DNA from: Cristatella mucedo
Taxonomy: Eukaryota > Bryozoa > Phylactolaemata > Cristatellidae
Direction: 5' to 3'
NCBI GenBank assembly: GCA_009760855.2
Contig: WPIO01000017.1
Span: 560,001 to 624,000, forward strand
DNA: 64,000 nt
The position numbers and the translations under genes were made by a program. Shown in pieces: positions 33,075 through 45,449 of this stretch (position 1 is the first letter of the stretch; each line of letters starts with the position of its first letter). The notes under the pieces are model-generated. The model was not told the origin of the DNA. It ran no database searches and saw nothing but the letters and a program-made list of their open reading frames with translations.

Positions 33075-33835
33075 AAAAAAATACGGATACTTTTTGAATT
33101 CGCTGTTTTGGAATCAATGACCTCACGCCAAGATGAGCCGTATTTATCTTCGGCGCGGCGCCATCGTTGAGAGAGACAGCCTCACAGCCGTTCCAACGGA
33201 ACTCACGTCATCATCCAAACGGCTCGTAATGGCGCCGCCTCGGCGGTCCGCGAGATTCGGTCACGCCAGAGCCGCGCCAAATCTCGCGGCTCTCGACCGG
33301 CTGGTGCTTCATAGCTTTGGTGGGGAGAAGGTAGGCCGCGTTCATTGGCTTTGCTACCATCGAGGACTGCCGACAGGCTTGCTGTTTTGTCGCCCGCGCG
33401 TCGGTCGGAGCACGTTTTTTACCGCGAGTCTCGCGTCCACATCGAGGCGCCCTGAGCGAGCAGGCAGCGAGCTCGGAAATGGCGACTCGTCGTACTGCTG
33501 GGCTGAAATGCGCCTAGCCGCTCTCGGCGTTCGCGGCAGCCCGGGCACGCGCTCGGGGGGGGCGAGGGCAGCGGCAGCGGCCTGGCTGCCAAGCATTCGC
33601 TGCTGGGAGTGCCTCGCTCAGCTGCTGTCCGGAGCTCGGGGCTTTTATCTAGACGATTTTTTTCCTATTTCACGCTTGCTCGCGGACGTCAGAAGGGGGG
33701 CCTTGGGGGAGAAACCACAATTGGAAGGCGCAGTGGTATTCTTTGCAACATTTTCGAGGAGCCTAGAAAGAGACTCGGGGATCTGTGCGGGTGCTATACG
33801 AACATCTTAATTTTAGCTGTACGACTGTTATTAGA
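33075..33835 (+). other. GC-rich, CpG-rich block with a 225-codon open frame
   Basis: The frame at 33133-33810 is open because the region is GC-rich. It has no recognised domain and ends in sequence related to the LINE A 3' end (CCTAGAAAGAGACTCGGGGA). It could be a CpG island with a first exon, or the GC-rich 5' part of a composite retroposon. I do not claim it as a gene. Confidence 0.3.
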
Positions 33836-33895
33836 ATGTAATGTAATGTAATATATCTCCATCTGTAGTTCCACAAAGACTGGGTGGGTGTTGGC
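33835..33895 (-). repeat. LINE B 3' tail
   Basis: The plus strand reads AATGTAATGTAATGTAATAT, then ATCTGTAGTTCCACAAAGAC and GGGTGGGTGTT, the reverse complement of the LINE B terminus. Confidence 0.65.
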
Positions 33896-33964
33896 AGAAG
33901 ATCTATGCATATAAGCTACCGAAGACAGAGCGCTCAGACTCTGGTACGCATGCGGTCCTACATG

Positions 33965-34900
33965 TGTACAAATAAATTCGTTGAACAGAGAACTTAATCT
34001 GTTTCTAGGCACGTTACATATGCCGAAAAGGAAGCATAGTCAAATGGTTATTGTAACAAGCACAATGTCGAGCATAGAATGGTTAGAGGTAGCAAGCTGA
34101 GGTTCAGCATGAAAATACGGTTTTTAAATAGGGTTATTGGCAGCATGCATAGCATCAGCACACATAAGCACACAAAAGACGAATCAGATCCACCCACAAT
34201 ATGCTGTGCTAAATAAATTTAGTTTTAGCTTCCTATTAAATATGGTCAAGTCAGGGGATGTCACGAAAAAAATCGGAGGTGAGCTCCAGGCTTTGAAAGC
34301 ATACGAATTAAAGGCCCGTTCTCGAAAGGATTTGAGTTTCGTGCGAGCTATAGCTAACGATTTTATTCAGAAAAGCTGGTGGCACAATGCCTAGCCTGAT
34401 AGGGTGTAGATCTAATAGGTAGGCAGGCACCAAAGAATGAATGACCTAAAAGTGAGCCACAGAACTTTTAAGGCGATTCGTTACTTGACTTCGAGCCAGT
34501 GCACGTCGGCGAGAAGTTGTGCAATGTGGCAACTGTAGCGCTAACGTCAGGCATGCCTCACTGCAGAGTTGTGCACCAACTGTAAGCGTCTGATTGCACA
34601 GGCAAGTAAACCAGCAAACAGTGAATTACCAAAGTCGGGAAGGGATATCCCAAATGCACGGGCCAATGTAAATATAGCACCCCTGTCTTAATCAAGGCAA
34701 AATTTAGCATTGTTATGTAGCTGGATGTAAGCAGACGATTGTGGAGCAGATGCGATTGCTTAATGAAAGGTCATTTTGGAGTAGGAAACCTAGATTTCAT
34801 GCCGATTCAACAGGAAATATGCTGGCAGAGTCAATTTTGATTAATAGTTTTTCCGTTTTCTGAATCATGCTTGGTTTGCCAAAAAAGGTAAATAAACGTG
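33965..34900 (-). mobile_element. Diverged LINE A copy, minus strand
   Basis: The plus strand shows the LINE A terminus (GAACTTAATCTGTTTCTAGG). The reverse complement of ORF2 follows (GGAGGTGAGCTCCAGGCTTT; GTGCACGTCGGCGAGAAGTT; CAACTGTAAGCGTCTGATTG) as far as the region before the reverse transcriptase thumb. Many indels are present. Confidence 0.75.
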
Positions 34901-36310
34901 GGAGAGAGGAAGAACATGCCAATATCCTGATACAAACACAGCTTTAGCGAATATTGCAATATTTATTTCACTAAGCCACAGCTGGAACTGCAAGCAAAGA
35001 ATTTATTAAAACAGTGAAGCTAGTCTAATTTATGCGTGTAGTGGACTCTCTGCCTTGATACAGCAAGACACTGTACGTAGGGGGAGCGAAAGACATACTT
35101 GAGTTTGCTGCTCATGCTAGCCCACTCTCTCTGAAGAAAGTGGACAACCAACTGAAGTTATTGAAGCTGTCCATGATCTAGGCGAAGCCTCGGCCGAAAA
35201 CTTGTATGTCGTTAAAACAAAAAATCGGCCACGATTTTGTGGGGGTGAGTTAATTGAAACCTGGACCACGTGAGGAGAAATAGCAACCTGGAAGAAGTGG
35301 GAAGGAAACTCAACTGGACGAAGTGATAAGAAATCAGGCTGGATATCTTCAAAATAGAGAATAATATCGGGCTTGGACGCCAGCACGGACAACGCAGATG
35401 GAGGAAACGTGCGCGATCAAAATACCAGCTATCGGTATAAGAAGCACTGCCCAGATCAAATATCCAGTCGAGTTTTCTCCCGTGGCAAAGCCTTTCATTA
35501 GTTTCATATGCTTCTACGAGCATGACGTTGCTAAGAAATTGCAAGTAACGATTCACCTGAGGTTAGCGGGCAGGCGTATGTCCAAGGCTTTACTCATTGC
35601 TGAGAAGTACATGAGCGCCCAAAAATAGTTAAACTCATTAACATTATCACACTTTCCCGCTCTTCCGGCCTAAGGGTACGCAAGCGAAAGCAACGCTCAC
35701 AATCTAGCCCTCAAGCCGGCCACTGTGCAGCTACAATACCGACAGCACAACCCCCTCATTACATTATCACTTTCACGTTTTCCGTCCTCAGTCGGGCACG
35801 ACTCGTGTCCGATATTAGAATTGGGTGCAGAAAGCACGAGCAGTGCATATAATCCAGGCCTTCAAGCAGGTCGCTGTGCAGCTACAATGCCGACAGCACT
35901 TGCAGCTCCCAGTGATAGGCGGCCAGGTGCTCTTCTCGGGGTTTTCCGTTAATCGAGCCTCGAGACAGCCCCAGGGTGTGGCCTCGCCTTCGGCCACTTG
36001 AACTCCCGTCTGGGGGCAGCCTGGTCGGTGCCCCTGACTGCCGCTGTTCGGCCTTGAACTCCTGGCATAGCGACGGCCTTGACTGCATGGCAGGCAAGAG
36101 CAGAAAGCGTGTTTCCTCGCAGGTTGGTCCTACCAAGTGGAATTTGTGTCTCTTTGATGCTCTGCCTTCTACTTTAGCTGCCAAGTTTAGCTATTGTGCA
36201 TTGACCAACTCTTTCCTGATGTATTTTTTTTAGCAACTGGCATAAGAAATTCCTCTGTAGTACCTGAAAGCTACATCGTCTCAGCAGAATAATGGTTTCA
36301 GCCACATGCT
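34901..36310. other. Unassigned sequence with moderate-length open frames
   Basis: Open frames at 35117-35556 (minus, two frames) and 35398-35628 (plus, 76 codons, with no Cys or repeat pattern of note) have no recognised motif and no copy elsewhere in the window. Nothing in 35640-36310 was recognised. Confidence 0.25.
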
Positions 36311-36319
36311 GACTTTATA

Positions 36320-36465
36320 TAATTCATTTTTATAGCGCCCCAAGTGAACTTAATTTATATTTAGGCTCTTCACCTACGCCTGGATATACCTTAATAGAGC
36401 CCACGACCTCAGCCATACGTTGTTCGGGGCGAGCACCTTAACCGCTGGACCAAACCAGCTCGGAC
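36320..36465 (-). repeat. SINE A
   Basis: On the minus strand CTGGTTTGGTCCAGCGGTTA (A box) and GAGGTCGTGGGCTCT (B box) are followed by the LINE A-like body and a short A-rich end. Confidence 0.65.
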
Positions 36466-36557
36466 TTCGGTGAGCACCGACGAAGCGATCAACTTGAGCT
36501 TTGAGATTACTTCTTCGGTCTTTGGTTTTAAAAGTCTTCATCTAGCGATTCGATCAG

Positions 36558-38560
36558 GGCTAGCTGTGTCTTACTGTTCTGAGCGTCGCAGTTGCCACAT
36601 CACACCACTTCTCGCCGACCTGCACTGGCTACCAGTCAAGCAACGAATCGACATCGAGGTTATGTCACTCACTTTTAGATCACTTCATTCTTTGGCTCCA
36701 GTCTATCTATCAGATCTACTCCCTCACCAGGCCAAGCATCGTACTACCCGCTTTTTGGAATCTAACTGTTAACCAATACTTAGTGCAAGCCTCAAATTCT
36801 TTGGAGACGTGCATTTAGTTCGTATGCTCCCAAAGCCGGGAACTCACTGCCGACTTGTGTCACAGCGTCCCTGAATTGACCACATTTAAAAATAACTTAA
36901 AAACGAACCGATTTAGGACAGCATTTAGTCGGTCCCTGTAATTCCTCCTTTACGCACTTGTGCATGCTGCCACTAACCACACTTTTGTATCGCCTTGCTG
37001 GCCTTGGCTTAATTTTAGCGCGAACAAGACCTGTTCGGCGGTGGCCAAGAACTCCTTTGTCCTGGAGCAGTGAGCTAGAATGGAGCCAGTGTGGTTAGAG
37101 AGCAAGAGCTTAAGAGCAAGCCAGGAAGCTCCGAGAGCAGCCGAGGCGATTTGGCCTTTAGAATTGGTCCAAAACCGACGGGAGTTGCTGATTGATGTTG
37201 GCTGGCCGGTCAACCTCTGCCATCATTCTGTCCAAAAAGAATTGTCTGGAACTCATTCGCCATTCAAGCGGGACAGAGCTGCCCTTCCAGTGGCCTAGTG
37301 CCGGTATTAATTCCTTACCGTAATGGGCCCTGGTGTCGGGCCCAATACCACTAAGCTCTTGCCCCATTGTCTCAGCTAAGTATTTAAGAGTCAAGCGACG
37401 CTCGCTCTTGGTCTTTTGGTCTTTTGTTCGGCTCCGCGCTTCGACGTCATCAGACTCGTTTCTCTGAAAGCGAGAAAAGAGGGCAGGCTGTTCGCCGGCG
37501 ATTGACGGGACAGGACGAGACAGCACTAGGAGGATTCGGTGGACTCCACCGAATACAGTCGTATCGCGCCCGAGCTACCATTTTGTGTTTCTTTTGTGTT
37601 TTGTGCGTGCGCGCTCGCACGTGGTCTCGGCATAAAGATTTGCTGGTGCGAGCTAAACGTAGTTGGTATCGTGTGCCATATTCCGTTGGTTCGGGCTCCT
37701 TCGTCTATTTCGGCCGTTCTCCCTAGAGACCAAGTGTGGAGACGTGTTTCCTCCGCAAGAGCGCTTGAAGTGGCATGTATGAAGTATTCATGCCGCAAGG
37801 TGGATACGGAGTCCTAGTTCTCCGGTTGGGGTTTAGGCTCCGATTCATGGTTCTTCTATTTGGGTCATTCCCCATTATAGACGTAAGTAGCCTAAGTGTG
37901 GAGACGTGTTTTCTCCGAAAGAGTGCTTGAGCTGGCGTGTGTGGGGTATTCCTACCACACTGGTGGAAGCGTAGTCCTAGTTCTCCGGTCAGGGTTTAGG
38001 CTCCGGTTCGGGCTCCGTCTATTTGGGTCTTTCCCCACTGTAGACGTAAGTAGCCTCAGTGTGGAGACGTATTCCCTCCGCAAGAGTGTTTTTGCTGTTG
38101 AGAGCGTGCGAGGAGTGCGGAGATAAAGTTGAGCTAGACGCACAGCAACTTTGTGCGCTTGCGAATAAAGCTCTGTAAAATCCCCAATTTGTGTGTCTCG
38201 CTTTCCAATTCACGCTGCGGACTCACGACCCCCTTCAGTAACGGTAAGTAGGTCAGCGCCGGAAACGCTCGTTTCGTGGCGGACCGCTTATTGAGTGGAA
38301 ACGCCTCGCACCAAACGGCACTTGGCGCTAGGTTACGCCGCTAGGTAAGCGGCAGGTCAAGCCTACCCCACCGAGCCTTCGGTGTTACACTTGCATGCTG
38401 ACCCTGTGTATGTCACCCCTAACCATGTTATTCATGTTGTTTATATGTTGTTTATCAAGCACGATACCACTACCCATTCGATTGCGTTTCCTTTGCAGCA
38501 AAGATAAAGTGCCTGGGATCTGACGGCGCTTGATCAAGTGCATTTATATTGTTATTATTT
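36558..38560 (+). mobile_element. LINE A 3' part, split by a solo LTR
   Basis: The left piece (36558-36985) covers [19 protein letters not shown] through the decayed DRAFSS region into the 3' UTR. The right piece (38390-38560) continues the UTR (TTGCATGCTGACCCTGTGTA) to the terminal CAAGTGCATTTATATTGTTA. The break is exactly at the LTR. Confidence 0.85.
36986..38389 (+). mobile_element. Solo LTR, copy 2, nested in LINE A
   Basis: TGTATCGCC...GGTGTTACA, homologous to 24114-25476 along its whole length. TATTTAAG lies at about 37380 and AATAAA at about 38164. The flanks CTTT (36982-36985) and CTTG (38390-38393) fit a 4-bp target duplication with one change. Confidence 0.8.
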
Positions 38561-38925
38561 CTTGAACCGCCTCCAAGGTCGCGAACGGAATTTCACTGCA
38601 ACAGCTAGAAGTAAGCGTGGAACGTCTTTGAGCATATGGAGACTCCTCCCAAGAAACTCGAGAGAAATACGTAGCCGCCGGCAACTCAGCAGAACTATGC
38701 GCCACCAGCCCGGTACGAGCCAATCGGCGACAGATGGACGGGAGGCTACTCATGCATATGCCTGCAATTATAAATGCGAGCAAACCGTTGTTGAATAAGG
38801 TGCAATATGTTGCTTGTGTGGCCACGCCTGAGGTAGCTGCATTTCCATCTCAGTCGAAATTGCTTACGAGTTGTCGTAGTATCTCACCTTATGTGTAAGA
38901 ATATCGCGAGTTAAACCTCCTTGGC
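38561..38925. other. Unassigned sequence
   Basis: There are only short frames on both strands; no motif or repeat partner was seen. Confidence 0.3.
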
Positions 38926-38927
38926 AA

Positions 38928-39035
38928 ATAATAATAACAATAATGCATTGGATAAAGCGCCTTCAGAGAACTCAATCTCTTTCTAGGCACCTTTTATTTG
39001 CTGCAAAGGACGGATGATCGAAAGGTTAGTGGTAT
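38928..39035 (-). repeat. LINE A 3' tail only
   Basis: (AATAATAAC)-type tail, then GCCTTCAGAGAACTCAATCT and TGCTGCAAAGGACG in reverse orientation. Confidence 0.7.
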
Positions 39036-40019
39036 CATTCTCGATAAACAACAAGAATAACCTGCTTATGTTAAATATAAATTCCATTTTAACGCCATTA
39101 AACTATTACTTGTACTAACTTTCCTAGATTTTTAAACTAATCACCCCTCTCCTTTTTTAGTTCCGTAGCTGGCCAAGTATCCACATTTCTCAGGGTCTTG
39201 AACTGGAGCTGAAGGAACGACATGCCCACGATAAGGAGCACGTCGTTCCTGAGGAGGGCTGCAAGCCAGGTCCACTCACGCTCGCAGCCTGCCGCTACTC
39301 ACTGATCTGTGAGATATACTGGACCCAAAAAATGTATTGCAAAGTTACTTTAAAGTTATGTTAGTCCAGGTACTGTTGATTCTTGGGGTGGCCTAGAGCC
39401 CGTGGACCAGTCTAGTGCACTAGAGGTAATTGTCTCAAAATGGTGACCAGTAGCAGTGCTAGTCAAGCCATGAGTAACTCAGCCAGCAGTCGGTCAAGTC
39501 TAAGTTCACTGTTGTCAGCTAGCTTATATTGAACCAGCTGCAGCCAGAAAAGTCACTCCCTACTTGAGACAGATCACCTCAGGGCAAATACCTGACAGTA
39601 TTTACTAAAATCCGTCCTTGCCCTTGGGTGCTCGGCCATGATCAGGTGAATAGACGAAGCATTCCCATTCAGCGATGGCTGATCTTTGCGGCTGCCTCAC
39701 ATACACGAGTGTGACAGCATTGACTGAATAGAAGCGAAAACAGATGGTCGGAGTCGAGAGCTGCTGTCACGGGCCTCCTACGCGGTCAAATGTAGAGCCT
39801 ACAATTTCCTCCTGGGTAATGCACACAAAACAATGCCAATAGTACCAACCTGTGTAGTTTGCGATCAACCTCTGTGCTGCTTATGACGTCCCAAAAGACA
39901 TGCCAGGGCGATTATCTAGGAGATCACATGTAAGGGCATAGGAGTCGGCAGCTGGTATGACTCTCTAAATGACGAAAGTCGGATTCGTCAGCCACCTCAC
40001 AGCGACCTTTGGTGGGTCG
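39036..40019. other. Unassigned sequence
   Basis: No gene, repeat partner or motif was recognised. Confidence 0.3.
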
Positions 40020-40205
40020 TGATGGCGCCGTAGGTTAGGCAGTTGCTTTCACGACCTCGGTCCCGAGGTCGTGGGTTTGACTCTTGTGGCGGGCGATCCT
40101 TTATCGCCACTGCAAGCGGAGGTGATAGCCGTAAAGGCTCTTCTGTCGCTATTCAAAACGAGGCTGTTTAATCAGCTAGGATTCATTTATTTATTTATTT
40201 TCTTG
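40020..40205 (+). repeat. SINE B, the most complete copy
   Basis: GCGCCGTAGGTTAGGCAGTT is an A-box-like head. The palindromic ACCTCGGTCCCGAGGTCGTG and the B box GTGGGTTTGACTC follow, then CACTGCAAGCGGAGGTGATA and a tail with repeated ATTT at about 40182-40200. Confidence 0.75.
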
Positions 40206-41036
40206 CCTGCAGCGGTTTTTCTGCCTGTTTGCTTACCTTCCCATTTCTTATTTTTTCAACGAGTAGAGAAAGTCTTCAAAATTTTACTACCAATGGTGTT
40301 TATTGGTGCTTGTTGGGGATTAAATTCTGCTTTCCTCATTCGCGAGTCTCTGCTTATTGCCTCGTACAGAGCACGGTGTAACGTTCAAGGTGATTAAGCT
40401 ATACGTGCAATCGTAAAAGACGTGGATTGGTGTTGTTAATTTGCTATCGTATCATCAATGCTGAAAGTACTATGCTATAGCCGCTAGCTTGTAGGGTTTT
40501 TCTGCTGGCTTGGTCGTGCCAGCATTCGAAACACTAATTACAAGGTACTACACTCCATCATTACGTTGATGCTAAATATGGGAAACGACACGGCGCGACA
40601 TTTATTATCGGTCGGTAACTTGTTTTTGTCGAATCTGCAAACGCTCGTAAATAGGTACCGACCATTCTCATGAGTTACGGCGATCACAATTTGTGTTATA
40701 AGTATTGCTTGGCATTCACTGCCTTCGCAGCGTCCAAAATACATCCTCGCATCCAATTCAAGTCGCTGGCAATCAGAGCTCACGACACAATGTAAAGCTT
40801 CGGGCCGGAACCATGTTAGTCCTGCTGCTTCAGGCTTCAGAGTTGACCTCCTCCGTAAACTTTGTGCGTTAGGAGGGCATCCAAATCCGTATTACCTAGA
40901 ATGAGACATCTATCCTTACGTTCAGCGACCGTGGAATTTAACCGAACTTACGCACGACCCCGCAAAGTAGGGTCTTCGCCTGCTGGCTATCGCAAGTGGT
41001 GTTCCAGCCAGCCTGAGATGCTTTAGGTAAGGTTTT

Positions 41037-41288
41037 TTGCAGCACAAGCAGCTGCAAATCGGTATGGAAGACTCGGCAATTGTCCTTAGTTCGGATTTTA
41101 ATCAGTCTGCTGCTATCGGCGGAAATAAACGGGGTCGTATCCCCGTCGTAAGTTACGTTCGCCAAGTATGCCATGACCTTATTAGCGATACGTCCCGTTC
41201 AAACGAGGCGACCGAATCTACACTCCATTATTGTGTTGATGCCAATCCTGTGAACCAACGCGGTGCGACATTTATTATCGGTCGGTAA
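41037..41288 (+). other. Representative plus-strand monomer open frame
   Basis: The monomer frame shared by the array starts near GM[DE]DS and ends HGATFII-x-R-stop, about 74-83 codons. It is open to the same stop at 41288, 43503, 45284, 46623, 47293, 47965, 48637 and 51388, and truncated or altered in the others. No family was recognised. Whether it is translated is unknown. Confidence 0.3.
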
Positions 41289-42244
41289 CTTGTTCTTGTC
41301 GAACCTCCCAACGTTCGTAAAATGGTACCAACCATTCTCGTGAGTTATTTCCGTTACAATTTGTGTTATAGGTCTTGCTTGGCGTTTCCTGCCGTGACAG
41401 CGTCCAAAATACAATTCCTTATCACTTTCAAGTCTCTCACTATCAGAGCTCACAACTCAATGTTAAGCTCGAGACCATGTTACTCCTGCTCCTTCAAGCT
41501 TCCAGAGTCGCGATCTATCCGTCAACTTTGTGTGATAAGAAGCATCCGAATCCGTGTGACCTGAGATGAGACATCTATCCTTATGTTCAGCAGCCGCGAA
41601 ATGTTATACCAAACTTACGCCTGGCCCGCAAAGAAGGATCTGCGCCTTTTGGCGATCGCCAGTGGTTATCTCGCCCGCCTTAGATGCTTTAGGTAAAGTT
41701 TTTTGCAGCCCATGCAGTTGCCAGTTGGTATAGACGGCTCGGTATCTATCCTTTGTTAGGGTTTTAATCATTTTTCTTTTACGGGCGAAAATAATCAGTG
41801 TACTAACCGCCTGGTGTGTTTCCTTCGCCGAATGCGATATGGCCGCTTCAGCGAGAAACGTCACGTCCGAATGCAGAGACCGAATCCAGGCTCCATCCTT
41901 ACGTTATTCTAAACATATGAGACAACATGGCGCGACATTTATTGTTGGTCGGTAACTGGTTTTCGTCTAACCTCCCAACTTTTGTAGAATGGTACCAACC
42001 ATTCTTAGAGTTACGGCGATCGCAAATCGGGTAATTAGTCTTCTTGGCGTTCCCTGCCGTCGCAGCATCCTCAATCCAACCTCTCATCAATTCCAAATCG
42101 CTGGCAATCAAAGCTCACGTTACAATGTTTAGCTTCGGTCGTGACCGTGTTACTCCTGCTGCTCCAGGCGTCCATCACGAGGCTCACAGCCGGCTGAAGA
42201 AATCCGTAGCAAGCGAGTATTACAAGAGCACAGCGCCAGGTCAA

Positions 42245-42410
42245 TATTAGATCTAGACCTGTAGCCACTTGCTGCAACCCAATACCGTCTCAGTCTCAGC
42301 AATCACGCATAGCCTAAATGGTGCTCTACCCAATGCGCCATCTGATTGCCAACAGTGTATTTTCTCTTCTTCCTGAATTATCACCCCTTGTCGTCTCTGT
42401 GCTGGCTCGC
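42245..42410 (-). repeat. tRNA-like sequence in the long monomer, type b copy 1
   Basis: On the minus strand GATGGCGCATTGGGTAGAGC resembles a tRNA A box and GGGTTGCAGCAAG stands near a B-box position about 60 bp on. The same sequence recurs at about 44455-44640, 49598-49765 and 51665-51850. It may be an old SINE fixed in the satellite. Confidence 0.45.
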
Positions 42411-42838
42411 CCCATAATTATAATAATAATAATAGTGTACTTGATAAAGCGCCCCCAGAGAACTCAATCTCTTTATAGGCGCCTTACATTTCCTGCAGAT
42501 CGAAATTCAATTAAATGGTAAGTAAAATAATGCTTGAAAAACAAACAAACTGAATAACATCCTTAGGGGTGACATGCACAGGGTCAGCATGCAAATGTGG
42601 TTAGTGGCAGCATGCACAGTGTCAGCACGCATAAGTACGTGAAGGACGAATCACAGGGGCCCACTAAATGCTGTCCTAAATAGGTGTTTTTAAGTTCCTT
42701 TAAACGTGGTCAGGTCAAGTGATATTCTGACGCAGGTCGGGAGGGAGTTCCAGGCTTTCGGAGTGTACGAACTAAATGCACGGTCTCCAGAGGATTTGAA
42801 GTTTGTACGAGGTATTTCTAGACTGTTGGATTCCGAAA
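42411..42838 (-). mobile_element. LINE A 3' piece inserted in satellite, copy 1
   Basis: The plus strand reads an AATAATAAT tail, GCGCCCCCAGAGAACTCAAT and the reverse complement of the LINE A UTR and AFSS-x-APKAW region, ending at TTGGATTCCGAAAA. Type d monomers (about 44632) lack it, which shows the empty site. Confidence 0.85.
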
Positions 42839-45194
42839 ACCACGGTAACAGGATTTCTACACTCGTTTCTTGTCTTCAGTGATAGCGGAGACGTGCTCTC
42901 TCGTTACAAAGCACCTCTTCAGTCACACCGCATGCAACATGATGGCCAGTGTGCACTGTTCCACGTGGGGATTTTGTGCATTGGTTGAAATGATTAATAG
43001 GTTTACGGGCTTTTTCAGTCTACTGCTCGTCATTGAAAGAGATCATTTGAGTCGAGCTCCCTCCGTAAACTTTGTGTGTTAGGAGGGCATCCTCATCCGT
43101 GTGACCTAGAATGAGACATCAATCCTTAAATTCAGCGACCTTGGCATTGGACTAAACTTACGCCAGCCCCCCCCCCGAAAAGTAGGGTCTGCGCCTGCTG
43201 GCGATCGCGTGTGGTATTTCTGCCAGCCTGAGATGCTTTAGGTAAGGTTTTTTACAAAACAAGCGGCTGCAAATCAGTATGGACGACTCGGTATTTGTCC
43301 TTAGTTCGGGTTTTAATCAGTCTGCTGCTATCGGCGGAAATAAACGGGGTCGTAACCACGTCGTGAGTTACGTTCGCCAAGTATGCCATGACCTGTTTAG
43401 CTATACGTTCCGTTCAAACGTGGCAACCGAATCTACACTCCATTATTACATTGATCCTAAACATGTTAAACAACACGGTGCAACGTTTATTATCGGTCGG
43501 TAGCTTGTTTTTGTCGAACCCTTCAACGTTCGTAAAATGGTGCCAAGCATGCTCATGAGTTACGGCCGTTACAGTTTCTGTTAAGAGTCTTGCTTGGCGT
43601 TCCCTGCCGTCGCATCCTCCAAAATAAAACTCCTCATAACTTTTAAGTCTCTGCCAATCAGACCTCACGACGCATTGTTAAGCTTCAGTCGCAACCATGT
43701 TACTCCTGCTCCTTCAAGCTTCCAGAGTCGAGTTCCATCCGTCAACTTTGTGTGTTGAGAGGGCAACCGAATCCTTGTGGCCTAGAAGGAGACATCTATC
43801 CTTATGTTCAGCGACCGTGAATTCCTATGCCAAACCTACACCTGGCCCCTAAAGAAGGATCAGCGCCTGTTGGCGATCTTAAGCGGTGTTCCCGCCCGCC
43901 TGAGACGCTTTAGGTATGTTTTTTGCAACACAAGCACTTGCCTATCGGTATGGACGACTCGGTATTTATCCTTAGGTCGGGTTTTAATCGTTCTGATTCT
44001 ACCGGCGGAAATAATCAGTTCAGTTGCCCCTTCATATGTTGCATTCACCAAGTGTGCCCTGGCCGCTTCAGCAGTACGCCACGTCCGAACACTGCGACCG
44101 AATCCAGGCTCCATCATTATGTTGAATCTAAACATATGAACACATGGCGCAAAATTTATAATTGGTCCGTAACTTGTTTTTGTCGAACCCCCCAGCGTTC
44201 GTAAAATTGTACAAACTGTTGTCACAAGTTACGGCGATCATATTTTGTCTTATTACTTTTGCTTGGCGTTCCCTGCCGTCGAAGTGTCCAAAATATGACC
44301 TCTCATCAAATTCAAGTAACGGGCAATCAGAGCCCGCGTTTAGCTTCGGTAACAGTCATGTTACTCCTGCTGCTTCAGGCTTCCACCACAATGCTGACAG
44401 CCGGCTGAACAGTTCCGTTGCAAGCGAGTATTTCACGTGCACAGCGCCAGGTCAATGTTAGATCTAGACCTGAAGCCACTTGCTGCAACCCAATACTGTC
44501 TCAGTCTCAGTAACCATGCATAGCCTAAATGGTGCTCTACCCAAAGCGCCATCTAATTGCCAAGAGTTTATCTTCTCTTCTACCTAAATTATAACCCCTT
44601 GTCGTCTCTGTGCAGGCTCTCCCCTTCGGGGTTAAAGGTTTTCCACACTCTTTTCTTATCGACAGTTATAGCGGAGACGTGATCTCTCGTTACAAAGCAC
44701 CTCTCGAGTCCCACCGCATCAAACGTAATGGCCAGTTTGCACTGTTCCACGCGGGGATTTTATGCATCGGTTGAAATTATTGAGAGGGTAGGCAGCATTT
44801 TCAATCGACTTCTCCTCCTTGAAAGTGATCATTTGAGTCGAGCTCCCTCCGTAAACTTCGTGTGTTAGGAGGGCATCCTCATCCGTGTGACCTAGAATGA
44901 GACATCAATCCTTACGTTGAGCGACCGTGGAATTATGCCAAATTTACGGAAGCCCCCACAAAGTGGGGTTTGCGCCTGCTGGCTATCGCAAGTGGTGTTC
45001 CCGCCCGCCCAAGATGCTTTAGTTAAGGTTTTTTGCAGTACAAGCAGCTGCAAATCGGTATGGACGACTCGGTATTTGTCCTTAGTTCGGATTTAAATCA
45101 GTCTGCTGCTATCGCGGGAAATAAACAGGCTCGTGGCCCCGTCATAAGTTACGTTCGCCAAGTGTACCATGGCCTGCTTAGCCATGCGTCCCGT

Positions 45195-45449
45195 TCAAAC
45201 GTGGCGACCGAATCCGAACTTCATCGTTACGTTGATGGCAAACATGTGAAACAACACGGTGCGACATTTATTATCGGTTGGTAACTTGTTTTGGTCGAAT
45301 CTGCTGGCGTTAATAAAATGGTACCATGCATGCACATGAGTTACGGCTATTACAATTTGTCTTAATAGTCTTGCTTGGCGTTCCATGCCGTAGCAGCGTC
45401 CAAAATACAACTCCTCATCACTTTCAAATCTCTGACAATCAGAGCTCAC
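45195..45449 (-). other. Representative minus-strand monomer open frame
   Basis: The minus strand keeps a frame of about 84 codons (containing FGRCYGMERQARL, NKLPTDNKCRTVLFHMF), which in some monomers runs on through WTGRMAKQAMVHLANVTY and KTRTKDKYRVVHTDLQ for up to about 170 codons. In others a Trp codon after GRHV is a stop. GCGTAAGTTT, a possible splice donor, follows. No family was recognised. Confidence 0.3.

Noticed and set aside
33133-33810. 225-codon plus-strand frame as a gene
   Set aside because: Stop codons are rare in such GC-rich sequence, no domain or start context is recognised, and the end is retroposon-like.
24114-38389. The two LTRs as ends of one 14-kb element
   Set aside because: They have different flanking duplications, the DNA between them holds a minus-strand pol relic unrelated in orientation, and the second splits a LINE cleanly.
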